From Bartonella vinsonii subsp. vinsonii (GTDB lineage Bacteria; Pseudomonadota; Alphaproteobacteria; Rhizobiales; Rhizobiaceae), in assembly GCF_902825235.1 (NCBI RefSeq), contig NZ_CADEAJ010000008.1:1-64000 (forward strand): a stretch of 64,000 nt of DNA, in the 5' to 3' direction. The translations under genes were made by a program, and so were the position numbers. Shown here piece after piece: positions 16,876 through 26,768 of the stretch (its first letter is position 1; each line of letters opens with the position of its first letter). The notes under the pieces are model-generated. The model was not told the DNA's origin. It worked only from the letters and a program-made list of their open reading frames with translations, and did no database searches.

Positions 16876-19635
16876 TCATGAAATGGTGAACTCTGCGCAC
16901 AAACCTTCAAAACTGCTATTCGCCTTAATCTCATCATGTGGAATAAGAACATAATACCATGGCTTTCCACCATGCGTAGTAGCATAATGAGTTGCATGGT
17001 AACACCACTGAACTGCTGCATTTCTTTTTTTCAAAACAATAGGATTTTGCATTTCAGACGCTTTTTTAGGTTCACAAAGATATTTAGCATCTTTCGTTTC
17101 TACCACAAAGTCCGGTTCATAGGTAAATCCTTTATCATATTCTATCTTGAAAAAACCTCGTGCGGGTTTCATCCATTTTAACACTCGTACATCATCCTCT
17201 AATATTTGGGAAAAGCGCAATTCCCCCTCTACTGAATCAAATTTTTGTAAAGGATAACAGCATTTTGCAAATCCCTTGAATACAAATGTTTTAATGTCAC
17301 TTTTAATGGAAGGAATACGACGAAAATCAAGAGGAGATGTGCCTTGCGGTAATGTATAATGAATAGGAGTTAAAGTTGTAAAACCCCTCGTAACTTTAAC
17401 CTCATAATCCTTTTTCGTTTCCCATTGATGTGCTCTTAATTGATCAACTATAAAAGTATTAAGTTTATGTTGATAGTGTATCAATACATTTTCGACGGCA
17501 GCATCATTGGGTAAATAAGATTGAAAATGCTGTACCATTTGACTAGCCAATTTCCGTAATAATGGTGTATGGCTATCATAATCGATAAAGTCATGATCAA
17601 TTAAACCACGAATGATATAATTCTCAAGATAAGGCTCTTTGATATATTTATTTTCAGAAATGAGAAAAATACTTTTATGTGTACGCAATTCTCGAATTAA
17701 AAGCTCTTTACTCACAGGTTGCAAATTTAAAATTTCTAGATTTTCTAAATCAAAGTCAGAAAAACCATAAGTAACCTCACGAGAAGGAATAAGCATAATA
17801 TTAGGAATATCTATTGTTAATTCTGCTATTTTTTCTGTCAGATTTACAACCACTTTTTTTACAAGAGTTTCTGTATTTCCAGTATCTAAAGCAAGAGACT
17901 CTTTTGATAAATTGATACTTTCCATAACTTCATTACTAATTTTTTCTTGTATTGCCACAGAGTTTAACAACTGAGAGCTTGGCAACTTTTCATATCCTTT
18001 AATAATATCCCACGCAACATCAGCAATTTTTTTCTCTTCAGAAATAAATAGAGATGGAACCGCGTCATGTAACATAACATCTTGTAAATCAGATGCCCCG
18101 TTTATATCAAAATTATATGTTACTGTCGTTTTTATAGATTCTGTTTCTGCTCGACTTGGCACTGTAAGTATATCTGATTTTTTACAAGGTATATCGCCAC
18201 CACCACCGATTTCGATATGTTTTTTAATAATTGAGTTTGGATCATTTGCACGATCAATAATATCCTGAAAACGATCATGGGCAATAATTGTTAAACGATC
18301 AATGGCTTCTACGCCTGTTTTACAGCCATAAGGCAAACGTAATCCGCGACCTATTGTTTGCTCCGTTAAAATCTCTGAAGCAGAAGCACGCAATGGCACG
18401 ATGGTATAGAGATTGGTAACATCCCATCCCTCTTTCAATTTGTTAACATGAATAACGATTTCCGTTGGCTCATTAGGATTTTCAATTGCAACTAACTTTT
18501 GAATATTTTTATCTTCTTCTGTATTTGATTGTTTTGAATGAATTTCTATAACTTTTCCTTTATAAGCACCGGCAAAAAAATCATCTGCTTCCAATAAATT
18601 ACGCAATTTCTGCGCATGCTCTGTATCTTGAGCGACAACTAAAATAAATGGCTTAACGAGCTTTTTATTATAATCTTTTGCATAAACAATTAAATCTGCT
18701 TTCACTTTTTCGTGTGCATGAATGGCATCTTGTAGCTTAATATGTTCTAATTGTTCCAACGTATAATTTTGGGATTGAAAGTCTTTACGTGTAGCAACGG
18801 CTGGTTCTTTTACAAATCCATCTCTCATAGCTTCTGCAAGCGAATAGCCATAAACGACGTTTTTAAAATCCACCGGTTTTGCCCCTATTGTTTTCGGTGT
18901 CGCTGTAAGTTCTATGCCTAAAACAGGTTTTAACTCATTGATCGCTGAAGCACCGGCAGAAGCGCGATAACGATGTGCTTCATCCATTAACAAAACGAGA
19001 TCAGGAAGATTTGCGAGATAATCAAAATAACTTTCGCCAATAGTTTCTTGTAGGCGTTTAATTCGTGGAACACTTGATTTTGCAGCGCTTTTTTTATTAT
19101 CCGTTGTGTTAATTTTCGAGATATTAAAAATATTGATAAAGATTGTATCGCTATTTTCAAACAAACGGCCTTGCCCACGAAACTTCTGTTCATGAGAGTG
19201 GATGCCTCTTCCACTTTCATAATCCTCACCTGTAACAATTACGGGTCTATTTGCAACAAATTCATTCATTCCACTGAATACATATTTGGAACTTTGAGGA
19301 TTGAAATCCTGTTTTAATTTTTCATAAATAGTTAAATTTGGTGCTAAAATAAAGAAGTGACGACTACGATCTGTTAAATAAAGATAGCTAATAAAAGCAC
19401 CCATCAGTCGTGTTTTTCCAACTCCAGTTGCCAAGGCAAAACAAAAAGAAGGAAAATCGCGTTCAAAATCTTGTACAGAAGGATAGAGATTTTTTATTGC
19501 TTCTAGATCCGCAGCCAAATCAGTATTTTTAGAAAGTTCAATGTTATCTAAGACGTGTGACAAAACATTTAAGGCTTCATGTTGAGGATAGCGCAACGAC
19601 AAGCGAGCAGAAATCCTTTTTTCAACAGCGTTCAT
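16876..19635 (-). CDS. res: Type III restriction enzyme, helicase-nuclease (Res) subunit
   Basis: The ATP-dependent subunit that, with Mod, cuts unmodified DNA between two inverted sites. The start is set by GGAG seven bases before the ATG. Superfamily 2 helicase motifs run in order: ATGVGKT at residues 69-75, DEAH at 218-221, LTATP at 243-247 and TIGRGLRLP in the second RecA-like domain. The C-terminal nuclease shows PD at 841-842 (YEPDFVVETKD) and EPK at 855-857, the PD-(D/E)xK pattern. All 919 residues look intact, so the enzyme is probably active. It begins 22 bases after mod, in one operon. Confidence 0.95.
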   Translation of the reverse strand: MNAVEKRISARLSLRYPQHEALNVLSHVLDNIELSKNTDLAADLEAIKNLYPSVQDFERDFPSFCFALATGVGKTRLMGAFISYLYLTDRSRHFFILAPNLTIYEKLKQDFNPQSSKYVFSGMNEFVANRPVIVTGEDYESGRGIHSHEQKFRGQGRLFENSDTIFINIFNISKINTTDNKKSAAKSSVPRIKRLQETIGESYFDYLANLPDLVLLMDEAHRYRASAGASAINELKPVLGIELTATPKTIGAKPVDFKNVVYGYSLAEAMRDGFVKEPAVATRKDFQSQNYTLEQLEHIKLQDAIHAHEKVKADLIVYAKDYNKKLVKPFILVVAQDTEHAQKLRNLLEADDFFAGAYKGKVIEIHSKQSNTEEDKNIQKLVAIENPNEPTEIVIHVNKLKEGWDVTNLYTIVPLRASASEILTEQTIGRGLRLPYGCKTGVEAIDRLTIIAHDRFQDIIDRANDPNSIIKKHIEIGGGGDIPCKKSDILTVPSRAETESIKTTVTYNFDINGASDLQDVMLHDAVPSLFISEEKKIADVAWDIIKGYEKLPSSQLLNSVAIQEKISNEVMESINLSKESLALDTGNTETLVKKVVVNLTEKIAELTIDIPNIMLIPSREVTYGFSDFDLENLEILNLQPVSKELLIRELRTHKSIFLISENKYIKEPYLENYIIRGLIDHDFIDYDSHTPLLRKLASQMVQHFQSYLPNDAAVENVLIHYQHKLNTFIVDQLRAHQWETKKDYEVKVTRGFTTLTPIHYTLPQGTSPLDFRRIPSIKSDIKTFVFKGFAKCCYPLQKFDSVEGELRFSQILEDDVRVLKWMKPARGFFKIEYDKGFTYEPDFVVETKDAKYLCEPKKASEMQNPIVLKKRNAAVQWCYHATHYATTHGGKPWYYVLIPHDEIKANSSFEGLCAEFTIS

Positions 19636-19657
19636 GAGAAACTCCGCTTTTTACTCT

Positions 19658-21277
19658 TTATTCAAATAGATCTAGTTCTTCTTGTGCAATTTTTTTATCT
19701 TTTTGAGGTTCTTTTACGACAGCCATCGGTTCAAGATTTGCTACATTTAAACTGTAATCATCCCTACCCCATTCACACTTTTCTAATACAGCACGAGGTA
19801 TTTTGGTAAGTGTGAGATTTTCAAAAGATTCCGGTTTTGTATCAAAGGCTGAGCAACAAATAAGCAGAGTGCGACGAGGACCAACATCTTCACTGATAAC
19901 GCGTAGTTGTTCATGTGTCATAGCATTGGTTGTGACATAAATATAATCCGTTTCGGTTGAGTAGCCTTGCATCCAATAATGATTTTCATCAGGGGCATAG
20001 GTAAATCCCATATGTTTGCACATAGCTTCTGAAAGCATAGCAGCATTATATTCACGACTAATAATCCACTGTCCCCAAGGATCTTTTTGCAACAGAGAAG
20101 GTGCAAGACGGTAATAGCGGAATCCCCCACCACCTTGCCAATTTACATTTTTTGAAATACCACCTTGATCGGTGCCATCGATCACTTGTTTCAAACGAGG
20201 AATGATATGGGTATGACAATGTTCCCCAAGTTCAATCATAATCCACTTGCGCCCCATTTTATGGGCAACCGCTCCGGTTGTACCAGAACCTGCAAAGGAA
20301 TCTAAAACAAGATCACCAGGATTGGTGGCAATGCTAATAATTCTGTGAAGAAGATGTTCAGGTTTTGGAGTATTAAATAATTCTACTATATGATCAGTAA
20401 ATATTCTTTTCAATTCATCTTTGGCATTTGCATTATTGGAAAGACCTATCCAGATAGTTTCTGGGATACTTCCTTTGTTTTCTGAAAGGAAAAACTTACG
20501 GTATAAATTATCACCTTTGATGATAAGACGGTCTTCTTTATCTAATTGTTGCATGCTTTCTAAATTAACAAGCCAAAGGCGCTTAGAAAAAAATTTTCCT
20601 GTTTTAGTGGTATATTCAAATTCCGATCCCCCTTGCTGTCTCGCCCACAACCCAAGAACACGATATGCGCCTCTTGGATCATTATCAGGATTTGAATATG
20701 CTTTTTTTGTTGTATCATCTAATTCAACTCGATTGATATGAAACTTTGAGGAGTTTTTTGCATAAACTAAAATATGGTCGTGGGTTATACTAAAGTAACG
20801 AGAAGAATTATCCTTTCCTCTTTTTTTATGCCATATAAGATTAGCAACAAAATTATCACGCCCAAACAACTCATCACATAATACTTTCGCATAATGTATT
20901 TCATTATCATCCAACTGCATAAAAAGCACGCCATTCTCAGCCAATAACATGTGTAATAATATCAGCCTATCTCTCATAAGGCTTAGCCATATGGAATGTT
21001 CTAAACCATCTTCATAATGTTTGAATGCGTTGCCTGTATTATAAGGTGGATCGATATAGATACATTTCACCTTACCTGTATATTCTTGTTCAAGCGCTTT
21101 GAGAGCGAGCAAATTATCACCAAAAATAAGTTTATTATCAAAAATATCTTGAGCGGACACTTGATGTGCCGCATGATAAGATTTTTCAAGATCTTCCAGT
21201 AAAATACGGGGTTCGAGTTTGGGGCGTCTTTCTTTTCCAATCCAAGTAAGTTCTAATTTTTGTTTATGATACCCCAT
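19658..21277 (-). CDS. mod: Type III restriction-modification methyltransferase (Mod) subunit
   Basis: Recognises the asymmetric target sequence and methylates adenine at N6. The beta-class order is visible: motif IV DPPY at residues 76-79 (IYIDPPYNTGNAF) precedes motif I FAGSG at 328-332. The variable part between them (about 140-300) should carry the target recognition domain. GAGGA eight bases before the ATG supports the start. No simple-sequence repeat tract that would cause phase variation was seen in or before the gene. It lies 79 bases from the SUF operon's last gene, beyond a hairpin. Confidence 0.95.
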   Translation of the reverse strand: MGYHKQKLELTWIGKERRPKLEPRILLEDLEKSYHAAHQVSAQDIFDNKLIFGDNLLALKALEQEYTGKVKCIYIDPPYNTGNAFKHYEDGLEHSIWLSLMRDRLILLHMLLAENGVLFMQLDDNEIHYAKVLCDELFGRDNFVANLIWHKKRGKDNSSRYFSITHDHILVYAKNSSKFHINRVELDDTTKKAYSNPDNDPRGAYRVLGLWARQQGGSEFEYTTKTGKFFSKRLWLVNLESMQQLDKEDRLIIKGDNLYRKFFLSENKGSIPETIWIGLSNNANAKDELKRIFTDHIVELFNTPKPEHLLHRIISIATNPGDLVLDSFAGSGTTGAVAHKMGRKWIMIELGEHCHTHIIPRLKQVIDGTDQGGISKNVNWQGGGGFRYYRLAPSLLQKDPWGQWIISREYNAAMLSEAMCKHMGFTYAPDENHYWMQGYSTETDYIYVTTNAMTHEQLRVISEDVGPRRTLLICCSAFDTKPESFENLTLTKIPRAVLEKCEWGRDDYSLNVANLEPMAVVKEPQKDKKIAQEELDLFE

Positions 21278-21315
21278 TTGATGTCCTCAATTAAAATGCT
21301 TGCAAAAAGTAAACA

Positions 21316-21335
21316 AGCTCACTTATGAGTGAGCT
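21316..21335 (-). terminator. Hairpin terminator between the SUF operon and mod
   Basis: A perfect 8-bp stem (AGCTCACT/AGTGAGCT) with a four-base loop, 22 bases after the stop of the DUF59 gene. On the minus strand it is followed by TGTTTACTTTTT. It probably ends most SUF transcripts; leakage into mod is possible. Confidence 0.6.
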
Positions 21336-21356
21336 AAATAAACTTCTTTAAAGTTT

Positions 21357-21758
21357 TTAGTACCATCCAACAGCAATTTGCGCTTCTTCTGACATACAAT
21401 CAGGTGACCATGGTGGATCAAAAGTCATGGTAACTTCAACATGTGAAACACCTTCAACTGCGCTTACAGCATTTTCTACCCAACCTGGCATTTCACCGGC
21501 AACGGGACATCCTGGTGCTGTAAGTGTCATTTCAATTTTTACTGAACGATCATCTTCAATATCAATACGATAAATCAACCCTAGCTCATAAATATCAGCA
21601 GGAATCTCTGGATCATAAACTGTTTTGAGAGCAGCAATAATATCATTCGTCATACGATCAATTTCGTCTTCTGGAATTGCTGATATATGAGATTTTTTAT
21701 TCTCTTTTACAGTCTCAGCAGATTCCGTAGAATGACGCTCTTCTATTGATTCAGCCAT
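21357..21758 (-). CDS. sufT: DUF59/MIP18-family SUF system protein
   Basis: Members act in iron-sulfur cluster maturation. The domain fills residues 33-125: DIIAALKTVYDPEIPADIYELGLIYRIDI, then TLTAPGCPVAGEMPGWV with the conserved Cys, and VTMTFDPPWSPDCMSEEA near the end. A charged N-terminal tail of about 30 residues has no recognisable fold. The start overlaps the end of sufS by 8 bases, so it belongs to the SUF operon, where it is the last gene seen here; a sufA/hesB gene often follows in relatives but is absent at this spot. Confidence 0.9.
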   Translation of the reverse strand: MAESIEERHSTESAETVKENKKSHISAIPEDEIDRMTNDIIAALKTVYDPEIPADIYELGLIYRIDIEDDRSVKIEMTLTAPGCPVAGEMPGWVENAVSAVEGVSHVEVTMTFDPPWSPDCMSEEAQIAVGWY

Positions 21759-22995
21759 TAAAAAATGTCCTTGTTTCTCTCAATGCTTCCACTAACTGAT
21801 CAATATCCTCATAAGTATTATACATAGCAAGCGATGCACGACAAATAGATGTTAAACCAAAGCGTTGTAATAGAGGCTGCGCACAATGTGTTCCCGCACG
21901 TATAGCAACGCCTTTTCTATCAATAAACATAGCAATATCATGTGCATGAATACCTTCAATTGTAAATGATAGAATAGCCCCTTTATTAGGAGAGTGACCA
22001 TAAATCCGTAATGATTCAACCGTTTCAAGCTTTTCATGTGCATAGGCTAACAGTGCTTTTTCATGTGCATAAATAGCATTCCTATCTTTTTCTTGTATAT
22101 AATGAATGGCTGCAGCCAATCCAACAGCTTGAACTATGGGAGGTGTTCCCGCTTCAAAGCGGTAGGGAGGAGCATTATAAGAAACCTTATCAGTTGTCAC
22201 ATACTCGACCATTTCCCCTCCTCCTTGAAAAGGAAGCATTTCTTCTAGTCGATGTTTTTTACCATAAAGAACACCAATACCTGTGGGACCATAAAGCTTA
22301 TGACCCGTAAAAACATACCAGTCACAATCAAGACTTTGTACGTCAACTGTTAAGTGCACAGCACCTTGAGAACCATCAACAAGAACAGGAATGGCATTTT
22401 GATGTGCTAACTGAACAATCTCTTTAACAGGAGGCACAGTCCCTAGTATATTAGACATATGCGTGACAGCAATCAGTTTTGTTCGATTACTTAAAGCCTT
22501 TTGGAAATCTTCAATATGTAAAATACCTTTTTCATCGACAGGGACAAAAACGAGTTTTATACCTTTTTGTTCACGAAGAAAATGCCAAGGAATAATATTT
22601 GAATGATGTTCCATTATGGTGAGAACAATTTCATCACCTTCTTTTAACTGAGGCATAGCCCAGCCATAAGCAACAGTATTAACGGCTTCTGTTGCATTTT
22701 TTGTAAAAATAATTTCCTCGAAAGTTTGAGCGTTTAAAAAAGCACGGACTGTTTCACGAGCATTTTCATAAGACTGCGTTGCCGCATTAGCTAAAAAATA
22801 CATTCCCCTATGCACATTCGCATAGTTATTTTGATAGAAATTATCCATTGCATTGAGCACTGATTGTGGTTTTTGAGCAGAGGCGCCATTATCAAGGTAG
22901 ATTAATCGCTTTCCATAAACATCATGGTGTAAAAGAGGGAAATCACGTCGTATTTCTTCTACATCATACCCTAATGTTTGTATATCATTTCCCAT
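21751..22995 (-). CDS. sufS: Cysteine desulfurase, SufS type
   Basis: A PLP enzyme that takes sulfur from cysteine and passes it as a persulfide to the SUF scaffold. The PLP lysine is in VFTGHKLYGPTGIG (Lys at about residue 236) and the catalytic cysteine in RAGTHCAQPLLQRFG (about 372). EIIFTKNATEAVN marks the cofactor phosphate site. Length of 414 residues is normal for group II desulfurases. It lies 9 bases after sufD. A second, NifS/IscS-like desulfurase heads the same operon. Confidence 0.95.
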   Translation of the reverse strand: MGNDIQTLGYDVEEIRRDFPLLHHDVYGKRLIYLDNGASAQKPQSVLNAMDNFYQNNYANVHRGMYFLANAATQSYENARETVRAFLNAQTFEEIIFTKNATEAVNTVAYGWAMPQLKEGDEIVLTIMEHHSNIIPWHFLREQKGIKLVFVPVDEKGILHIEDFQKALSNRTKLIAVTHMSNILGTVPPVKEIVQLAHQNAIPVLVDGSQGAVHLTVDVQSLDCDWYVFTGHKLYGPTGIGVLYGKKHRLEEMLPFQGGGEMVEYVTTDKVSYNAPPYRFEAGTPPIVQAVGLAAAIHYIQEKDRNAIYAHEKALLAYAHEKLETVESLRIYGHSPNKGAILSFTIEGIHAHDIAMFIDRKGVAIRAGTHCAQPLLQRFGLTSICRASLAMYNTYEDIDQLVEALRETRTFFNG

Positions 22996-23004
22996 TTTTT
23001 TACC

Positions 23005-24282
23005 CTAAACATTTTTTTCTAACCATTTGCTAATAATATTTTCCAAAATAGCTCGCATATCATCTTGTTTGATATCTTCAATAAGTTCAAAGACAAATCC
23101 TTTAATTAAAAGTCCACGAGCGGCTTTAAAAGGAATACCACGTGCCATAAGATAAAAAAGATGATCATGATTAATATTAGCAACTGTCGCACCATGACCA
23201 CACGCAACATCATCAGCAAAAATTTCCAATTCAGGCTTTGCATTAAATTCCGCGTCATCTGAAAGTATGAGGCTATTACAGGCCATGCGTGCATCTGTTT
23301 TTTGCGCTTTTTGAGCAACAGCTATTATTCCTTGGAAAACACCAACAGCCTTATCTGTAACCACATTGCGTATAATTTCGCTTGATGTTGATTTTTCTTC
23401 TACGTGACGAACAGTCATTGTAAGATCGCTATGCGTTTGTCCTGATAATAAATTTATGGCTCGTAATTGAAAATCAGCTTCCTTACCTTGTAACTCAACA
23501 TCAATTTCTTGACGATTGAGTTCACTCCCTATATTGATGACATAAAGTGATAATTTTGCTCCTTGACCAAGAACAGCACGAAATCGGCCAAACTGTGTGG
23601 AATTAAAACCACGATTTTGAACAATGATCCATGTAACATCACTATAAGGGGCAACATGTAATGAAGATATCGAACTGATAAAGGTATCTTTATCATTGCC
23701 CATCTGATGTTCAATAAACATAACTTGACTATTTTTCTCAATTTTTATATCCGAAAAAATATGAGATTGTCCCCCCATTTGTATATTTTGTAATTCAATG
23801 GGAACGTTTAATTTTGTATTTTCAGGGATGTGAAAAAGCCAACCATCTGTAACAAAAGCTGTATTTAACTGTCCAATAAAATCGTCATTAGAAACAACTT
23901 GATCTATCTTTACAGAATTTTCTTTTAAGGCATCTGTAAGACGTTTTACTGTGATATTTGTTATCTTTGACTGCGTAGCTGTTTTTCCATTTTTAATAGA
24001 AAAAACAGCGCTCTTTGAAAGTAGTGCATCAATGAATTGTTCATCATGTACTTCTGAAAAATTACTAATGGATTTCAACAACGTACGCAGATTTGTATAA
24101 TGCCAACTTTCAATTTTACGTGAAGGAAGCCGTGTTGTTTTAAACAGTTTAATAGCTTTTTTACGGACCGCCCGCACACTACTATCACCAGGTAAATTGC
24201 CTATACATTGGTTGAAATGATTAATTATATCTTTTTCAACCGCTAACAATTCTTGCTGTGTATTCATATTCAATGATCTCAA
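23005..24282 (-). CDS. sufD: Fe-S cluster assembly protein SufD
   Basis: Forms the SufBC2D scaffold with SufB and SufC in the cytoplasm. The C-terminal beta-helix core is recognisable by ARMACNSLILSDDAEFNAKPELEI, FADDVACGHGATV and FYLMARGIPFKAARGLL, which includes the conserved cysteine and histidine near DVACGHGA. The start overlaps the last bases of sufC as ATGA. The 425-residue length matches the family. A later start at Met 5 is equally possible. Confidence 0.94.
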   Translation of the reverse strand: MRSLNMNTQQELLAVEKDIINHFNQCIGNLPGDSSVRAVRKKAIKLFKTTRLPSRKIESWHYTNLRTLLKSISNFSEVHDEQFIDALLSKSAVFSIKNGKTATQSKITNITVKRLTDALKENSVKIDQVVSNDDFIGQLNTAFVTDGWLFHIPENTKLNVPIELQNIQMGGQSHIFSDIKIEKNSQVMFIEHQMGNDKDTFISSISSLHVAPYSDVTWIIVQNRGFNSTQFGRFRAVLGQGAKLSLYVINIGSELNRQEIDVELQGKEADFQLRAINLLSGQTHSDLTMTVRHVEEKSTSSEIIRNVVTDKAVGVFQGIIAVAQKAQKTDARMACNSLILSDDAEFNAKPELEIFADDVACGHGATVANINHDHLFYLMARGIPFKAARGLLIKGFVFELIEDIKQDDMRAILENIISKWLEKNV

Positions 24283-25034
24283 GCCGCTTCACTGATCAGA
24301 TCAGCATATCCATTTTTTTCTAAATAAAGCGCTAACGATTTATCTCCGCTTTTAATAATGCGTCCTTTATAAAGGACATGTACCGTATCAGGAACAATAT
24401 AATTAAGCAGACGTTGATAATGAGTAATAACCAAAAATGAACGCTTTGAATCCCGAAGTTTATTAACACCATCTGCAACAATTTTTAATGCATCAATATC
24501 TAAACCGGAATCTGTTTCATCTAAAATACAAAGTTTTGGTTCAAGAAGTGCCATTTGTAAAATTTCAGCGCGTTTTTTCTCTCCACCTGAAAATCCCACA
24601 TTTAGTGGACGTTTTAGCATGTTCATATCTATTTCAAGTTTTGAAGAGGTTTCTTTAACATATTTAATAAATTCAGGAATTTTAAGCTCTTCATCACCAC
24701 GTGCTTTGCGTTGAGAATTCATGGCAACTTTTAAAAATTCCATTGTTGCCACTCCAGGGATTTCCATTGGATATTGAAATGCAAGAAAAATACCATATGT
24801 AGCACGTGCTGCTGGATCCATGTCTAAAAGGGATTGTCCATTATAAAGAATATCACCTTCTATCACTTCATAATCATCACGACCAGCAAGTAAATAAGAC
24901 AAAGTTGATTTTCCAGCTCCATTTTGTCCCATAATAGCAGCAACTTCACCATCTTGAACAGTCAAGTTTAAACCGCGAATAACTTCTGTATCGGTCCCAG
25001 CAATACGGGCGCGCAAATTTTTTATCTCTAACAT
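24279..25034 (-). CDS. sufC: Fe-S cluster assembly ATPase SufC
   Basis: ABC-type ATPase that drives conformational change of the SufBD scaffold. Walker A is GQNGAGKST (about residues 36-44), the signature is FSGGEKKRAEILQMALL (about 149-165), Walker B is LCILDETDSGLD, and the H-loop is VITHYQRLL. It overlaps sufD by 4 bases and follows sufB after 54 bases. Confidence 0.97.
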   Translation of the reverse strand: MLEIKNLRARIAGTDTEVIRGLNLTVQDGEVAAIMGQNGAGKSTLSYLLAGRDDYEVIEGDILYNGQSLLDMDPAARATYGIFLAFQYPMEIPGVATMEFLKVAMNSQRKARGDEELKIPEFIKYVKETSSKLEIDMNMLKRPLNVGFSGGEKKRAEILQMALLEPKLCILDETDSGLDIDALKIVADGVNKLRDSKRSFLVITHYQRLLNYIVPDTVHVLYKGRIIKSGDKSLALYLEKNGYADLISEAA

Positions 25035-25088
25035 TAATTTAATCCTGTTCCGGCTCTTTTACTTCAAGTGTGCTCTTTATCTAAACGA

Positions 25089-26600
25089 TTATCCCACACT
25101 ACCTTCAAGGCTGATACCAATGAGTTTCTGTGCTTCAACAGCAAATTCCATCGGAAGTTTTTGAATCACTTCTTTTACAAAACCATTCACAATGAGTGCG
25201 ATAGCTTCTTCTTCAGGAATTCCTCGCTGCATAACATAAAAAAGTTGATCATCCGAAATTTTTGATGTTGTTGCCTCGTGTTCAAACTGAGCTGTTGCAT
25301 TTTTTGCTTCAATATAAGGAACTGTATGAGCACCACAATCATTACCAATTAATAAACTATCACATTGCGTAAAATTGCGTGCATTCTGCGCTTTTCTATG
25401 TGCTGTCACTTGCCCCCGATATGTGTTATTTGAAAAACCAGCAGAGATGCCTTTGGAAACAATCCGACTTGATGTATTTTTCCCCAAATGAATCATTTTT
25501 GTTCCGGAATCGATTTGTTGGTGACCATTTGCAACAGCAATAGAATAAAACTCCCCACGTGAATTATCGCCACGCAGTAGGCAAGATGGATATTTCCAAG
25601 TAATCGCGGAACCAGTTTCAATCTGTGTCCATGAAATTTTAGCATTATCACCCCGACAATCTCCACGCTTTGTCACAAAATTATAAATACCGCCTTTACC
25701 ATTTTTATCGCCAGGATACCAATTCTGTACTGTAGAATATTTAATCTCTGCATTTTTTAGGGCAATAAGCTCAACGACAGCAGCATGAAGTTGGTTTTCA
25801 TCACGTTGGGGTGCTGTACACCCTTCAAGATAAGAAACATAGGAATCTTCAGCGGCGATAATCAATGTTCGTTCAAATTGGCCAGTGTTGCGTTCATTAA
25901 TCCTAAAATAAGTTGAAAGCTCCATAGGACAACGAACCCCTTTGGGAATATAAACAAATGAACCATCTGTAAAGACAGCTGCATTTAAGGACGCATAATA
26001 ATTATCACTTATGGGTACAACTGTTCCTAAATATTCCTTAATAAGCTCAGAATGTTCAATAATCGCCTCTGAAATAGAACAAAAAATCACACCAGCACGT
26101 GCCAGCTCTTTTTTGAATGTTGTTACAACAGAAACAGAATCAAAGACTGCATCAACAGCCACCTGCCCCGATACAGACATACTGTCATCAAAAGTAGAGG
26201 GATCAGACTGTTTTCTTACTCCTGCCAAAATCTCTTGTTCTTTAAGGGGAATGCCAAGTTTTTCGTACATTGCTAATAACTCAGGATCCACTTCATCCAA
26301 AGATTTCGGTCCTGTATGATTTTTGGGAGCAGCATAATAATAAAGCTCCTGAAAATCAATTTTAGGATATTCAAGACGTGCCCAATGAGGCTCTTGCATT
26401 GTCAACCAACGGTGGTAGGCTTTTAAACGCCATGTTAGCATCCATTCAGGTTCGTGTTTTTTAGCAGAAATAAATCTGATGATATCTTCATTTAAACCCT
26501 TTGGAGCTTTATCTGTTTCAATATTGGTTTCAAACCCATATTTATATTGATCAACATCTATTTCACGTACTTGGCGTATTGTTTCTTGCACTGCCGGCAT
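25089..26600 (-). CDS. sufB: Fe-S cluster assembly protein SufB
   Basis: Scaffold subunit on which the cluster is built. Conserved blocks include [48 protein letters not shown] and, near the end, [24 protein letters not shown] with the conserved Cys and the Glu/His region after it. The 503-residue length is usual for the alphaproteobacterial form. A 168-base gap containing an AATCAA/TTGATT inverted repeat (26713-26730) separates it from the upstream desulfurase, room enough for an internal promoter. Confidence 0.96.
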   Translation of the reverse strand: MPAVQETIRQVREIDVDQYKYGFETNIETDKAPKGLNEDIIRFISAKKHEPEWMLTWRLKAYHRWLTMQEPHWARLEYPKIDFQELYYYAAPKNHTGPKSLDEVDPELLAMYEKLGIPLKEQEILAGVRKQSDPSTFDDSMSVSGQVAVDAVFDSVSVVTTFKKELARAGVIFCSISEAIIEHSELIKEYLGTVVPISDNYYASLNAAVFTDGSFVYIPKGVRCPMELSTYFRINERNTGQFERTLIIAAEDSYVSYLEGCTAPQRDENQLHAAVVELIALKNAEIKYSTVQNWYPGDKNGKGGIYNFVTKRGDCRGDNAKISWTQIETGSAITWKYPSCLLRGDNSRGEFYSIAVANGHQQIDSGTKMIHLGKNTSSRIVSKGISAGFSNNTYRGQVTAHRKAQNARNFTQCDSLLIGNDCGAHTVPYIEAKNATAQFEHEATTSKISDDQLFYVMQRGIPEEEAIALIVNGFVKEVIQKLPMEFAVEAQKLIGISLEGSVG

Positions 26601-26768
26601 AAACTTTCTCCATTTTTTGGCATCAAGAACCAGTGACTAAAAGTCCTGCTTTCTTCATAAAATTAAAGCAAGCAATTCATTTTCTAAGCTATATGCAAAG
26701 TGGGAAAATTTCAATCAAGCTTATTTGATTTTTATAATGCTAATTTAATAAGGATTAAATGGCAAATG

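Noticed and set aside
16761..17021. 86-codon frame overlapping the 3' end of res
   Set aside because: Most of it is res DNA read in another frame; the Res C-terminus in its own frame is complete, so a frameshifted extension is not needed.
19658..21277. Phase-variable mod gene
   Set aside because: Many type III mod genes carry simple repeats; none was found in or before this gene, so switching by slippage is not supported.
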